Shown in pieces: positions 35,701-49,200 of a stretch of 64,000 nt of DNA (its first letter is position 1; each line of letters starts with the position of its first letter). The notes below the pieces were generated by a model. That model was not told where the DNA came from. It saw only the letters and a list, made by a program, of their open reading frames with translations, and did not search any database. The position numbers were made by a program, and so were the translations under genes. The DNA comes from Tous-C4FEB sp044356555 (lineage in GTDB: Bacteria; Verrucomicrobiota; Verrucomicrobiia; Opitutales; Opitutaceae), in contig JBIKWB010000022.1 of NCBI GenBank assembly GCA_044356555.1, positions 1-64,000 on the forward strand. The letters are read 5' to 3'.

Positions 35701-36544
35701 CGGCGGCTACCAAACGAAGTTCGACGAACTCGAAACTGACCGCGAGCGCAAGATGGGTGCGGTTGAAGCCGGAGAAGGCTCTGGTGACGGCGCGATCAAG
35801 CAGGTCAAAGTCTATGTCGCGACGAAGCAGAAGCTTGAAGTCGGAGATAAGATGGCCGGTCGCCACGGTAACAAAGGCGTTGTTGCGAAGATTGTTCCCG
35901 AAGAAGATATGCCGTTCCTCCCGGATGGCACTCCAGTCGAAATCTGCCTGAACCCTCTCGGCGTGCCTTCACGTATGAATGTTGGACAGGTTCTGGAAAC
36001 GCACCTCGGCTGGGCTTGTAAAAAGCTCGGCTTGAAAGTTGCGACTCCAGTCTTCGACGGCATATCCGAGAAACGGGTCCGCGAATATCTCAAGGAGGCT
36101 AAGTTGCCGACTTCCGGCAAGAGCGTGCTTTTTGACGGTCGCACCGGCGAGAAGATCGATCAGGAGGTCGTGGTCGGTTACATCTACATGATGAAGCTGA
36201 ACCATCTTGTATCGCACAAGATCCACGCCCGTGCTGTCGGTCCTTACTCACTGGTCACGCAGCAACCTTTGGGCGGCAAGGCCCAATACGGCGGCCAGCG
36301 CTTTGGTGAAATGGAAGTCTGGGCGCTCGAGGCCTACGGCGCCGCGCACACGCTCCAGGAACTCCTCACCGTCAAATCCGACGACGTGCAGGGCCGCACG
36401 AAGATCTATGAGTCGCTTGTCAAGGGCGACAACACCTTGGTCGCCGGAACGCCCGAGTCGTTCAACGTTCTCATTAAGGAAATCCAGTCCCTCGGCCTGG
36501 ATATTAAACTCCAGAAACGCGACTCGCTCAGCTACGGCTCCTAA
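32765..36544 (+). CDS. rpoB: DNA-directed RNA polymerase subunit beta
   Basis: The 1259-aa beta subunit runs from NFGKLREVIQPPNLIEIQ to KRDSLSYGS. The rifampicin-pocket region is intact (SQLSQFMDQINPLAEVTHKRRLSALGPGG), as are the following DVHPSHYGRICPIETPEGPNIG, GDKMAGRHGNKGVVAKI and the C-terminal GGKAQYGGQRFGEMEVWALEAYGA. The pocket has the usual drug-sensitive Ser/Asp/His/Ser residues. It is separated from rplL by a terminator-like hairpin and from rpoC by 50 nt. Confidence 0.98.
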   Translation: MADRTHPERTNFGKLREVIQPPNLIEIQITSYLEFLQKGIPEKQRKPQGLEAVFREVFPIHSYDERLVLEYVSYNLGDSKNTELECLREGITYSVPLYVKLRLREEDFIKDEDIYMGEIPMVTERGSFIINGAERVVVSQLHRSPGIAFEVTPHPNGKLLHSFRIIPDRGTWLEVQFDNNDLLYVYLDRRRRRRKFLITTLLRAIGYSSDIDILNLFYEIKDLKVAKALDLENVSTLVLVEDAIDAQQGVVLARAFEPLTKQIVRTFQKHGISTIRVIDTTVDEGALIRALKKDPTRNEEEALKEIYKRLRPGEPPTTANAKALLKRLFFDPKRYDLGRVGRYKVNQKLGLKVTLEQRIIESGDIVAATKYLGRLKKGEGVVDDIDHLGSRRVRTVGELLANQCRVGLSRTERLVRERMTMYDQSVDSITPQKLINPKALTTVIRDFFARSQLSQFMDQINPLAEVTHKRRLSALGPGGLNRERAGFEVRDVHPSHYGRICPIETPEGPNIGLINSLSTYARVNEFGFIETPYRIVKDGRVSDKIEYLTADQEEAKVIAQANSELDDKSNFIGKVTVRQDGEFLEVAASEVHYMDVSPKQVISIAAGMIPFLEHDDANRALMGANMQRQGVPLLQAESPLVGTGIEERVARDSKIVVVADEAGVVASVDAKRIVVTKDGELPRNLKHDPKNHVFIYELRKFMRSNAGTCFNQKPIVALGQKIKAGQIIADGPSTDKGEMALGRNVLVGFMPWNGYNFEDAILISEKVLKEDIFTSIHIQEFEVNARDTKLGPEEITRDIPNIGEEALKNLDHNGVIRIGAEVKPGDILVGKITPKSETELAPEEKLLRAIFGEKAADVKDTSLVVPSGVGGIIMDVKVSSRIDNQEEKLSPSDRRRQGKQIQEEYKTQIDKLREGLTEALSNILLGEKIPLDVINGESGEIIIPANRKITKTLLRRLAAVSKHVQIDPSPVRIKIMEIIGGYQTKFDELETDRERKMGAVEAGEGSGDGAIKQVKVYVATKQKLEVGDKMAGRHGNKGVVAKIVPEEDMPFLPDGTPVEICLNPLGVPSRMNVGQVLETHLGWACKKLGLKVATPVFDGISEKRVREYLKEAKLPTSGKSVLFDGRTGEKIDQEVVVGYIYMMKLNHLVSHKIHARAVGPYSLVTQQPLGGKAQYGGQRFGEMEVWALEAYGAAHTLQELLTVKSDDVQGRTKIYESLVKGDNTLVAGTPESFNVLIKEIQSLGLDIKLQKRDSLSYGS

Positions 36545-36594
36545 GCCACCGCCCGAGTCCCGTTCACCTTCCACAAAATTCAGGAGCTAAAGCC

Positions 36595-40737
<4,143 letters not shown>

Positions 40738-40770
40738 TCAACGGGTTGTTTATTCCTCCAGCCACATTCA

Positions 40771-40800
40771 AAGCCGCGGATTCGTCCGCGGCTTTTTTGT
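40771..40800 (+). terminator. Rho-independent terminator after rpoC
   Basis: AAGCCGCGGA (40771-40780), a TTCG tetraloop, then TCCGCGGCTT (40785-40794) make a perfect 10-bp stem with the stable UUCG loop, followed by a run of T to 40798. It closes the rpoBC transcript 33 nt after the stop. Confidence 0.95.
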
Positions 40801-41449
40801 GGACACTTGTCTGCCGTGGTTACGAAGCCCCTTTGGGCGTCTAAGTTGACTTTCGTTTCTTGTGCCCATCGGGCCAGAGCCGAAAATCTAAGAGCTCCCA
40901 CGCCAGCCCCGTCCTCCTTCCCTTACACCGCTAGCTATTGATTTTCAGACTCAAAACCACCGACAAGATGCCCGTGCCACCTCGGAACCCGCCGTCTAGA
41001 AATCAACAGCTATTGGTATTTGAAGAGGGGGCTGAGATGACGCGCGGATGGAGCTGAACCGGGGTGGGGGCGCAGGGAGGGGAGACGTAGCGGATCGCCA
41101 TACATTTTCCGTTTGAGTCCGCGAAGTAATCGGCGGCCTTGGCTACTCCCTGATCGACCCTGAATGATTTCCAGTGGGCCGTTACGAGCAAGCGCGCCGA
41201 CTGCTGAGGGGGGAGCTGGCGGGCGAACCGGTGTGCGACGCAAGACTCGCACGCTGGGCTGGCGCCTGTAGACCGGCCCGCGCCGACGTGATCCGAGCTG
41301 CGGTGCCCGACGTACCACGACGGCTCGCCGAAAGAAATCGCATTGGGGCCTTAGCCATTTCAAAAAACCTTGTTCTCTTAATAGACAGCATCGCGGAGCT
41401 TCGTTAAGATGAGGCGTTATTTGTTTTCGCCCCGCTGTCTTTTACCCTT
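40799..41449. other. Long intergenic region after rpoC
   Basis: About 650 nt without a gene I can support. An imperfect inverted repeat (40934-40950 with 40994-41010, 14 of 17 matching) encloses 43 nt. The short ORFs on both strands show no family features. A small RNA or decayed gene is possible but not shown. The last 60 nt are AT-richer and probably hold the promoter of the 41450 gene. Confidence 0.45.
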
Positions 41450-44400
41450 ATGCGCCGTATTTTTCTCTCCATTTCCGCAGTATCGGCTGCTGCCGTTTTG
41501 CTCGCCCATGTCGGATGCGGCACGAGCCAAGTCACCTCCGACGCCGCCCGCCCGGCTGCGGTCGCGGCTTCAGCATCCGTTGAGCCGCCGGCCAAAGGTC
41601 CCGCGAAGCTTTCGTTCAACGAGCACATCCAACCGATTCTCGCCGAGAACTGTTTTCATTGCCATGGGCCCGACTCCGGCACCCGCAAGGCCAAGCTTCG
41701 GCTCGACCGCGCCGAATATGCGACTGTTGACCGGGGTGACGCCGAGGCGGCGATCGTCCCGGGTAAACCCGACGTGAGCCCGCTCATCGAGCGCATCCTC
41801 GCCACCGATCCCGACGAGATCATGCCGCCGCCCGAGGCGCACAAGACGATGAAGCCGGCCGAGATTGCCCTGCTCAAACGCTGGATCGCCGAGGGCGCGG
41901 AGTATCAGGAGCACTGGTCGTTTTTGCCGCCGGTCGCGAAGCCGCCCGCGCCCGTCGCCGCCGCTCCCGCCGGCTGGGATCGCAATCCCATCGACGGCTA
42001 CATCCTCGCCAAGCTCCGCGCCGAAAATCTCGTGCCCAGCTCGCCGGAGTCGCCGGCGCGCCTGCTGCGCCGCGTAACGCTCGATCTCACCGGTCTGCCG
42101 CCCACGCCGGCTGAGCTCGCGGTGTTTGCCCGCGATCCGTCACCCTCCGCTTACGAGCGCGCGGTGGATCGCCTGCTCGCGAGCGACGCTTCAGCCGAAC
42201 ATTTTGGCCGCCAGTGGTTAGATGCCGTGCGCTACGCCGACACCCACGGCATCCACATCGACAACTACCGCTCGATCTGGCCCTACCGCGATTGGGTGAT
42301 CAACGCGTTCAAGCAGAACATGCCGTTTGACCGGTTCACCGTCGAACAGATGGCCGGCGATCTGTTGACCGATGCGACCGTCGACCAAAAAGTCGCCTCC
42401 GGTTTCAACCGTTGCCTGCCCACCACGAGCGAGGGCGGAGCGATTGCGGCCGAGTATGAAGCGATCTACGCCAAGGATCGGGTCGAGACGATGTCCACGG
42501 TGTGGCTCGGACTCACGACCGGTTGCGCGGCATGTCACGACCACAAATTCGACCCGATTAGCACCAAGGATTTTTACGCGCTGACCGCGTTTTTCCGCAA
42601 CAACACCATGCCGGCGATGGACGGGAATATTTCCGACACGCCGCCGAGTATGTTCGTGCCGGCGGTCGCGGACCGGGCGCGGTGGCCGGCGTTGCAAGGC
42701 GAGATCGCGGCGGTGAAGGCCGCGCTGAAAGACCGCGCGAAGGGCTCGGACGCAGATTTTGAAGCGTGGCTCGCTTCCGCCAAGTCCCTCGCGCCGCTGC
42801 CTTCGAAGCGTTACGTGCGCCAGATCTGGCCCAAGGTCGGTTCGGTCGATGGCGGTCCCACGGTGGCCGGTCCGTTTGGCGAAGCCCCCAAGATCGACGG
42901 GCGCGACCAAGTCCTCGCGCCGCCGGTGGCCATGACCCGGGAAGGCGCGGAAAGTTTCGGCCTGCTCGTCCGCGTCTCTGGGACGCCGAGCGGCCCGCTG
43001 CTTTCCTGTCTGGAGCCGGACGGCAAGGCGAACGGCTGGGAGCTGTTTTTGGAAGAAGGTAAAATCGGTCTGGTATTCACCGACGGTAAGAGCGGGGTCA
43101 GTGGCCGGGGTGTGGCCCGAACCGCGCTGGCTCCGGACCAGTGGCATCATGTGTTTCTCAGCTACGATGCGGCGTCGCAGCGCAGCCGATCTATCGACGT
43201 CTTCGTGAACGGTGGGGCAGTCGCGAATTCCGGCGAAGTCAGCCGCTTTCCCAACGACATCGTGCCGACGGCTCCCCTGCGCCTCGGCGCGCGCGCGGCC
43301 GAGACGGGCCAGCCGGCGGTGACGCTGACCGGTGGTGGAGTCTGGGTGCAGGACGTGCGGCATTACAGCGGCGGTTTCCTGCCGGCCGATTCAAAACAAG
43401 TGGTCTCCGACAAACCCGGGGCTGACACGGTTGCGATTTACAAGGCGTTCCTGGCCGCGCCCGCCGAGCGCACCGATCCGCAGAAAGAGAGCCTGCGCAC
43501 GCATTACCTCGCGACGGTGGACGCGTCGTCATTGCCGCTCGCGGCCAAGCTCGACGCATTGATGGCCGAGGATGATGCGATGCGCGCCCGCGGCGGCATC
43601 ACTCTCGTAATGGAAGAGAAGAAAGGCACGGCACCCTTTGCCCATGTGCTCACGCGCGGTGAATACTCCCAACTTGGTGAACTCGTGCCGGCGGCGACGC
43701 CGGCCGTGCTCCCGCCGATGCCGGCCGACGCGCCGCTCAACCGCCTCACGTTGGCGCGGTGGCTCGTCGATCCGAAGAATCCGCTCACAGCACGCGTCAC
43801 GGTGAACCGGGTGTGGCAAAACTTCTTTGGCACCGGCCTGGTTGAATCCTCGGGTGACTTTGGCGTGACGGGCACCCGGCCCACGCATCCGGAGCTGCTC
43901 GACTGGCTCGCGGTGGATTTCCGCGACTCCGGCTGGGACTACCGTCGGCTTGTGCGCCAACTGGTCATGACCTCGACCTACCGCCAATCGGCTGCGGTCT
44001 CGCCCGCGCTGCTCGAGCGCGACCCGGCGAATGTTCTGCTCGCGCGTGGCCCGCGCTACCGGCTCGACGCCGAGCAATTGCGCGATCAAGTCCTCGCCGC
44101 CTCCGGATTGCTCGTGACCAAACTCGGTGGTCGGCCCGTGCGTCCTTACCAGCCCGAAGGCATCTGGGAAGAAGTAGCGATGAAGCAATCGACCACGCGT
44201 TTCTACAAACAGGATGTCGGCGATGCGCTCTACCGCCGCTCGCTCTACACCATCCTGAAGCGCACCGCGCCGCCGCCGGCGATGGATATCCTCAACGCCC
44301 CGAACCGCGAGGTCTCGTGCGTGCGCCGCGACCGGACGAACACGCCGTTGCAGGCCCTCGTTACGCTCAACGAACCGCTCTTCGTCGAGGCGTCGCGCTC

Positions 44401-44683
44401 GCTGGCCACGCGGGCGTTGCATGCGGCTTCGTCGATCGACGCACGGCTCGATTTCGTGTCGTTGAACCTGATCGGCCGTCCCTTCGAAAAAGCCGAGCGG
44501 GCCATCGTCCGCCGCACGCTCGACGACGCGCTCGCGACCTATCGCCGCACGCCGGCGGCCGCGCTCGAGTTGCTCGACGTGGGCGATTCGCCCGCCGATA
44601 CCAAACTTCCCGCGCCCGAACTCGCCGCTTGGACCCTCGTCGCGAGTCAGGTGCTAAACCTCGATGAATCGCTGACCAAATAA
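41450..44683 (+). CDS. PSCyt1 / DUF1549 / LamG / DUF1553 planctomycete-type cytochrome protein
   Basis: The 1077-aa protein has an export signal that may end in a lipoprotein-type Cys23 (LLAHVGC; a weak lipobox). The PSCyt1 heme domain has C68-x-x-C71-H72 (NCFHCHGPDS). DUF1549 has HFGRQWLDAVRYADTHGIH and CAACHDHKFDPISTKDFYAL. A concanavalin-like LamG domain at about 505-645 (PDQWHHVFLSYDAASQRS.. IDVFVNGG) is followed by C-terminal DUF1553 (NPLTARVTVNRVWQNFFGTG, RQLVMTSTYRQSAAVSP). The LamG module suggests glycan or protein binding. It forms a pair with the DUF1501 gene 5 nt downstream. Confidence 0.92.
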   Translation: MRRIFLSISAVSAAAVLLAHVGCGTSQVTSDAARPAAVAASASVEPPAKGPAKLSFNEHIQPILAENCFHCHGPDSGTRKAKLRLDRAEYATVDRGDAEAAIVPGKPDVSPLIERILATDPDEIMPPPEAHKTMKPAEIALLKRWIAEGAEYQEHWSFLPPVAKPPAPVAAAPAGWDRNPIDGYILAKLRAENLVPSSPESPARLLRRVTLDLTGLPPTPAELAVFARDPSPSAYERAVDRLLASDASAEHFGRQWLDAVRYADTHGIHIDNYRSIWPYRDWVINAFKQNMPFDRFTVEQMAGDLLTDATVDQKVASGFNRCLPTTSEGGAIAAEYEAIYAKDRVETMSTVWLGLTTGCAACHDHKFDPISTKDFYALTAFFRNNTMPAMDGNISDTPPSMFVPAVADRARWPALQGEIAAVKAALKDRAKGSDADFEAWLASAKSLAPLPSKRYVRQIWPKVGSVDGGPTVAGPFGEAPKIDGRDQVLAPPVAMTREGAESFGLLVRVSGTPSGPLLSCLEPDGKANGWELFLEEGKIGLVFTDGKSGVSGRGVARTALAPDQWHHVFLSYDAASQRSRSIDVFVNGGAVANSGEVSRFPNDIVPTAPLRLGARAAETGQPAVTLTGGGVWVQDVRHYSGGFLPADSKQVVSDKPGADTVAIYKAFLAAPAERTDPQKESLRTHYLATVDASSLPLAAKLDALMAEDDAMRARGGITLVMEEKKGTAPFAHVLTRGEYSQLGELVPAATPAVLPPMPADAPLNRLTLARWLVDPKNPLTARVTVNRVWQNFFGTGLVESSGDFGVTGTRPTHPELLDWLAVDFRDSGWDYRRLVRQLVMTSTYRQSAAVSPALLERDPANVLLARGPRYRLDAEQLRDQVLAASGLLVTKLGGRPVRPYQPEGIWEEVAMKQSTTRFYKQDVGDALYRRSLYTILKRTAPPPAMDILNAPNREVSCVRRDRTNTPLQALVTLNEPLFVEASRSLATRALHAASSIDARLDFVSLNLIGRPFEKAERAIVRRTLDDALATYRRTPAAALELLDVGDSPADTKLPAPELAAWTLVASQVLNLDESLTK

Positions 44684-44688
44684 CCGCC

Positions 44689-46188
44689 ATGACACCCCTC
44701 CCTCCCGACTGGCAGGCTACGTTTGATGCTTACAATGCCGCGCTCACGCGCCGGCAGTTTTTCCGCACCTCCGGCACGGGACTCGGCGTCGCCGCTCTTT
44801 CTTCGTTGCTGGGACCGCGGCTGATTGCGGCCGGTTCGTCGGGCGCGGACACGCTACGCACCGCGATGACGGAGCCGTGGAAAATCGCGCCCAAGGCCAA
44901 GCGCGCGATCTACATCTCGCTCATCGGCGCGCCCTCGCAGCTCGACCTCTTCGACTACAAGCCCGCGCTCAAGACCCGCTTCCGGGAAGACCTCAAGTCC
45001 TACCTCGGCAACCAAGGCGAGCGCCTGACCGGGATGACCTCGGGCCAAGCGTCGTTTCCCCTCGCGCCCTCGATCTTCAAGTTTGCGCAGCACGGCCAGA
45101 GCGGGATGTGGATCAGCGAGCTGCTGCCGTACATCGCCAAGATGAGCGACGACCTCTGCTTCATCCGTTCGATGAAGACCGACGCCATCAACCACGAGCC
45201 GGCCAACCAGCTCGTCTACACCGGCTCGATGCAGAACGGCAAAGCCTCGATGGGCTCTTGGCTCTCCTACGGGCTCGGCTCGATGAACGAAGATCTGCCT
45301 TCGTTCGTCGTGCTGCACGCGAAACACTCCAGTCCGTTTTCCAACGTGCAGGCGATTTCTTCTCGGCTGTGGGGCAGCGGCTTTCTCCCCGGGAAATACG
45401 CGGGCGTTTCGCTGCGCACCCAGGGCGACCCGGTGCTCTACCTCAACGACGCGCCCGGCATCCCGCGCGAACTCCGCCGCCGGATGCTCGACGGTCTCGG
45501 CGAACTCAACCGCCGCAGTTACGAACAGATCGGCGACCCCGAAATCCAGACGCGCACGCAGCAATACGAAATGGCGTTCCGGATGCAGAGCAGCGTGCCG
45601 GAGCTGGCCGACATGTCGGGCGAGAGCGCCGCGACCTACGATCTTTACGGCGAGTACTCGCGCACGCGCGGCTCCTTCGCCAGCTCGGCGTTGATGGCGC
45701 GGCGGCTGGTCGAGCGCGGGGTGCGCTTCGTGCAGATTTTCCACCGCGGCTGGGACCAGCACGGCTCGTTACCCCGCGATCTCGCGGCCCAGTGCAAAGA
45801 CGTGGATCAGGCGTGCTACGGACTCGTGCAGGACTTGAAACAACGCGGGATGCTCGACGACACCCTGGTGATCTGGGGCGGAGAATTCGGCCGCACGGTT
45901 TACAGTCAGGGTACGCTGACCGAGACGAACTACGGGCGCGACCACCACCCGCGTTGCTTTACCATTTGGATGGCGGGCGGCGGCGTGAAACCCGGCACGA
46001 TTTACGGCGAGACCGACGAAATGTCCTATAACATCGTGCGCGATCCGGTGCACGTGCGCGATCTGCACGCGACGATTTTGCACCTGATGGGGATCAACCA
46101 CCACCGCTTCTCGTTCAAGTCGCAGGGCCTCGATCAGAAACTCACCGGCGTCGTCGAGGCGAACGTGGTGAAGGGGATCTTGGCTTAG
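44689..46188 (+). CDS. DUF1501 family protein, Tat-exported
   Basis: The 499-aa protein has a twin-arginine signal (ALTRRQFFRTSGTGLGVAAL) then DUF1501: KRAIYISLIGAPSQLDLFDYKP, CFIRSMKTDAINHEPANQL, RGVRFVQIFHRGWDQHGSLP, VIWGGEFGRTVYSQG, and GRDHHPRCFTIWMAGGGVKPG near the end. It starts 5 nt after the PSCyt1/DUF1553 stop, so the two are co-translated partners, as is usual for these families. Function is unknown. It converges on the TonB-dependent receptor gene at 46281. Confidence 0.9.
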   Translation: MTPLPPDWQATFDAYNAALTRRQFFRTSGTGLGVAALSSLLGPRLIAAGSSGADTLRTAMTEPWKIAPKAKRAIYISLIGAPSQLDLFDYKPALKTRFREDLKSYLGNQGERLTGMTSGQASFPLAPSIFKFAQHGQSGMWISELLPYIAKMSDDLCFIRSMKTDAINHEPANQLVYTGSMQNGKASMGSWLSYGLGSMNEDLPSFVVLHAKHSSPFSNVQAISSRLWGSGFLPGKYAGVSLRTQGDPVLYLNDAPGIPRELRRRMLDGLGELNRRSYEQIGDPEIQTRTQQYEMAFRMQSSVPELADMSGESAATYDLYGEYSRTRGSFASSALMARRLVERGVRFVQIFHRGWDQHGSLPRDLAAQCKDVDQACYGLVQDLKQRGMLDDTLVIWGGEFGRTVYSQGTLTETNYGRDHHPRCFTIWMAGGGVKPGTIYGETDEMSYNIVRDPVHVRDLHATILHLMGINHHRFSFKSQGLDQKLTGVVEANVVKGILA

Positions 46189-46280
46189 GCGGCGGACAGG
46201 GCGCGGCAGGGGGGATCTCGCCCATAGTAAGGAGCAACTCCCCGGGCGCGACGCAGGGCCTGCGTTATCCGCGTGGGGGC

Positions 46281-49200
46281 CTAAAAATCGAAGCCGCTCG
46301 TCAGGAGAAATATCCGGGGCTCCGGATATTGGAACACGACCGGCGTGTTCGCGGCGGACAACCCGTTTTGCGCGATGAGCGTGTCGTCGTTGAGCACGTT
46401 GCGGACGTTGAGCGACAGATTCCAGCGGATCCGTTTTTTGAACAGGGTGGTCGAGTAGCCGACGACCGCATCGGTGTTCCAGTTTGAACCGCCCATAATC
46501 GGTTGATCGATGTTGGCGATCGAGATGCTCGAGCCCGGGGCGAAGAGGCCGGGGGTGCCGAGGATTGGATCGCTCGACAGGTCTGAGGTATTCACCGTCT
46601 TGTTGCGATAGCCGAGAATGCGATCGCCGCGGTAGCGCAGGCTGCCGCCGAAGCGGAGTCCTTGGAGCGGGCCGCGTTGAATGCGATACGAGCTGGTAAG
46701 ATTGCCGCGCCACTCCACCTCCTGACTGGTGGCCGCGCCCTCGCTTTCCCGGAGGAACGCCCAGCCGAGGGCCGAGCTGCGGATGTAGTCGAGCAGGCTT
46801 TCGTTGGCGTTGGTCGCGGCGTTGATGTGGAGCTGAGTCGGGCCAGTGCCGCCGGCGCGTTGGGGCGCGGCGGCGTCGTTGGCCGCAGTCAACCAGCTCT
46901 TGAGGCGCAGGCCGATCACTCCGAACCAGTCCGCCGTGATGTTGGTGCTGCGGGTGTTATTCTGGGATAGGCTGGCGCTCAGGCTCCACCCGCGGACGGG
47001 ATTGGCGATCAGACGATACTCAACGCCTTTGGCAATTCGGTCCGCCGCGTTCACGTATTTAAGGGAAAAAGCGGTGCCCGCAGCGGTTTCGCTGATCCAC
47101 GTTGAAACATCGTCTTGGAAAAATCGGATCGGACTACCCGAATCGATACCGTTCGCCGTGCCACCAAGAACCGGAGCGCCGGTGGCCGCTGTTTCATACC
47201 GACCGCCGGACTTGAGGAGATTGTAGTTTTGCACCGATTTTTCGATGTGGATGGAGGTCCAGCGAATGTCGGCGCGATCCATGCCGGAATTTCCATTGAT
47301 CGCCACCGGGTTAGGCGGGGTGGGCGCTCCGCCGTTGATTCCCAAATAAACGGATTCGTAGGCGTTCACCCGCAGCACGAGCTTGTTTTCCAAGAAACGG
47401 ACGGAAAAGCCGTATTCGCGAGTGGTGCCGTCGTCGAGTTGAGCCTCGGCGCCGTTGGGTGCTTTCCGGGTAAAATCCGCGACAAACGCGGAGGAAGATT
47501 CGGTGTAATGCAGGCTGGGAATTCCGTCCCGCCCCAGCGGATGAACGACGACGCTCTTTAGGCGGGAGGAGACATCATACTTGGTCGGAGCATCGAGCGA
47601 GTCGTGTTCGCCGCCCCGGCTCAGCATGGCATCCCAAGGTTCAAAGCCAGCGTTGCCGACCGCTCGGCCGTCGCTCGGGAAAACGATGGCCGTCCCGCGG
47701 CGGACGGGCTCTTCGTAGGTGCCTGTCAGTGCGTTGTAGCGCCGAGGGAGTCGTCGCGACGCGCCGCCCTGTCCGACCCAAGGGGCAAACGAAGCCTTGG
47801 AGAAACGCTCGCCCACCGTGAGGTTGAGGCGGCCTTCGAGAAAGCTGCTTTGCAGCCCGTATTGGATCGAGTCCTCCTTTTTTTTGCCGTTCGAGGTCGC
47901 GACCTGGGCACCGTAGGGGTTGCTCATGCCGGAGTTGATCACGACGTCGCGCCCGGCGGAATCCTTGCCGATGATGCGCGTCTCGGCGTCCCAGAGATTG
48001 AACGGAGCCTGCACCTGAAATTGGTTCCGGCCGCTGTTATTCTGCGGCGTATCGAGGTAAAAACGGGAGCGGAGCCGACGGGTGTTGCGGGTGCTGTCGT
48101 TGGCGGCGTTGGTGCCGGCGGGATAGACGATGCCGTCGAACGTGTTGTCGGAAATGATCCGGGCGTTGTTGTTGTTTTGCTGCACGCGCATGTTCTCGGC
48201 GCCGGTATACATCACGGCGCCCTGATGGGAGCCGAGCCAGCGCCAGAAGCCCCCGCGCCGCTCGAGGTCGTGGGCGAAAGCGACCTGCAGCCGGCGTTCG
48301 GTGCGGCGATTCCGCCACATGCTGCCGGTGATGTCATCCTCGACGTAGTAGCGGCCGACGTTGGAATTTGGCGTCACGCCATCGGGCTGGAAACGGTTCA
48401 GATCGACGCGCAGGTCGGTATTGTTGCCGGAAACGAAACTGAGCGACCGGGTATCGAAGATCTCGCGGTTGTAGCCGCCCTCGACGAAGACGTCGCGCCA
48501 AGGATTCAGCTCGAAGATCAGGCCGTGGATACTGCCGCGCCAGCGGCGCTGCAGGGCGTTGCCGATCACGTTTTGATCGAGCGGATAGATGGCGGGATTG
48601 ACGATGCTGGGATCTTGCGTGCCGTCGAGCGGCCGGCGGGAGGCGACGGTGTTGGTCCAGTTGCGGATCGCCGTCGGCTGGCTGCCATCAAGGTTAAAGA
48701 CCACGGTGCCGGCCGAGGTGACGTTGTTGAAACGTTCGGCCGAGGCCGCGAGGTCGGCGCCTTGTGCGTTGAAGGCGGTGTTGAATTGGGCGGCCGTGCT
48801 GCTCGGCGTAAGCCCGGCGTTGTTGAAGAAGGGTCGTGAGGCGGTCGCGAGCCATGGACTCACGCGGTCGGCCACAAGGGTGTTCGCGGCGTTGCGTTGC
48901 TTCGACTCATATTTCTCCAACCAGCCGCGCACGGAGACTCGCTTGGTCGGCTGGATCAACAGCGACGTGTAGAGACGGTCCGTGATCGAGCCGACGCCTT
49001 CGCGGTAGTCGCGCTCGTCGGCGCGCAGGCCGGCGACCCGCAGGCCGACGAGGTCGCGGATGAGCGGTTGGTTGAGATTGACCGAGGCGCGCAGGCTGCC
49101 GTTCGAGTCGGTGCGGATCGTGGTGTTACCGGAAAATTTTCGGAGAACCGGCCGATCGAAGGCGACGTCGTTGGTGCCGCCGGCGAAGCCGGCACCGAAG

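Noticed and set aside
41003..41407. Small overlapping ORFs on both strands after rpoC
   Set aside because: No recognisable motif or start context; none stands out from its competitors in other frames.
47604..48839. A 411-codon plus-strand open frame
   Set aside because: Antisense to the 46281 receptor; Ala/Val/Glu-rich with no motif.
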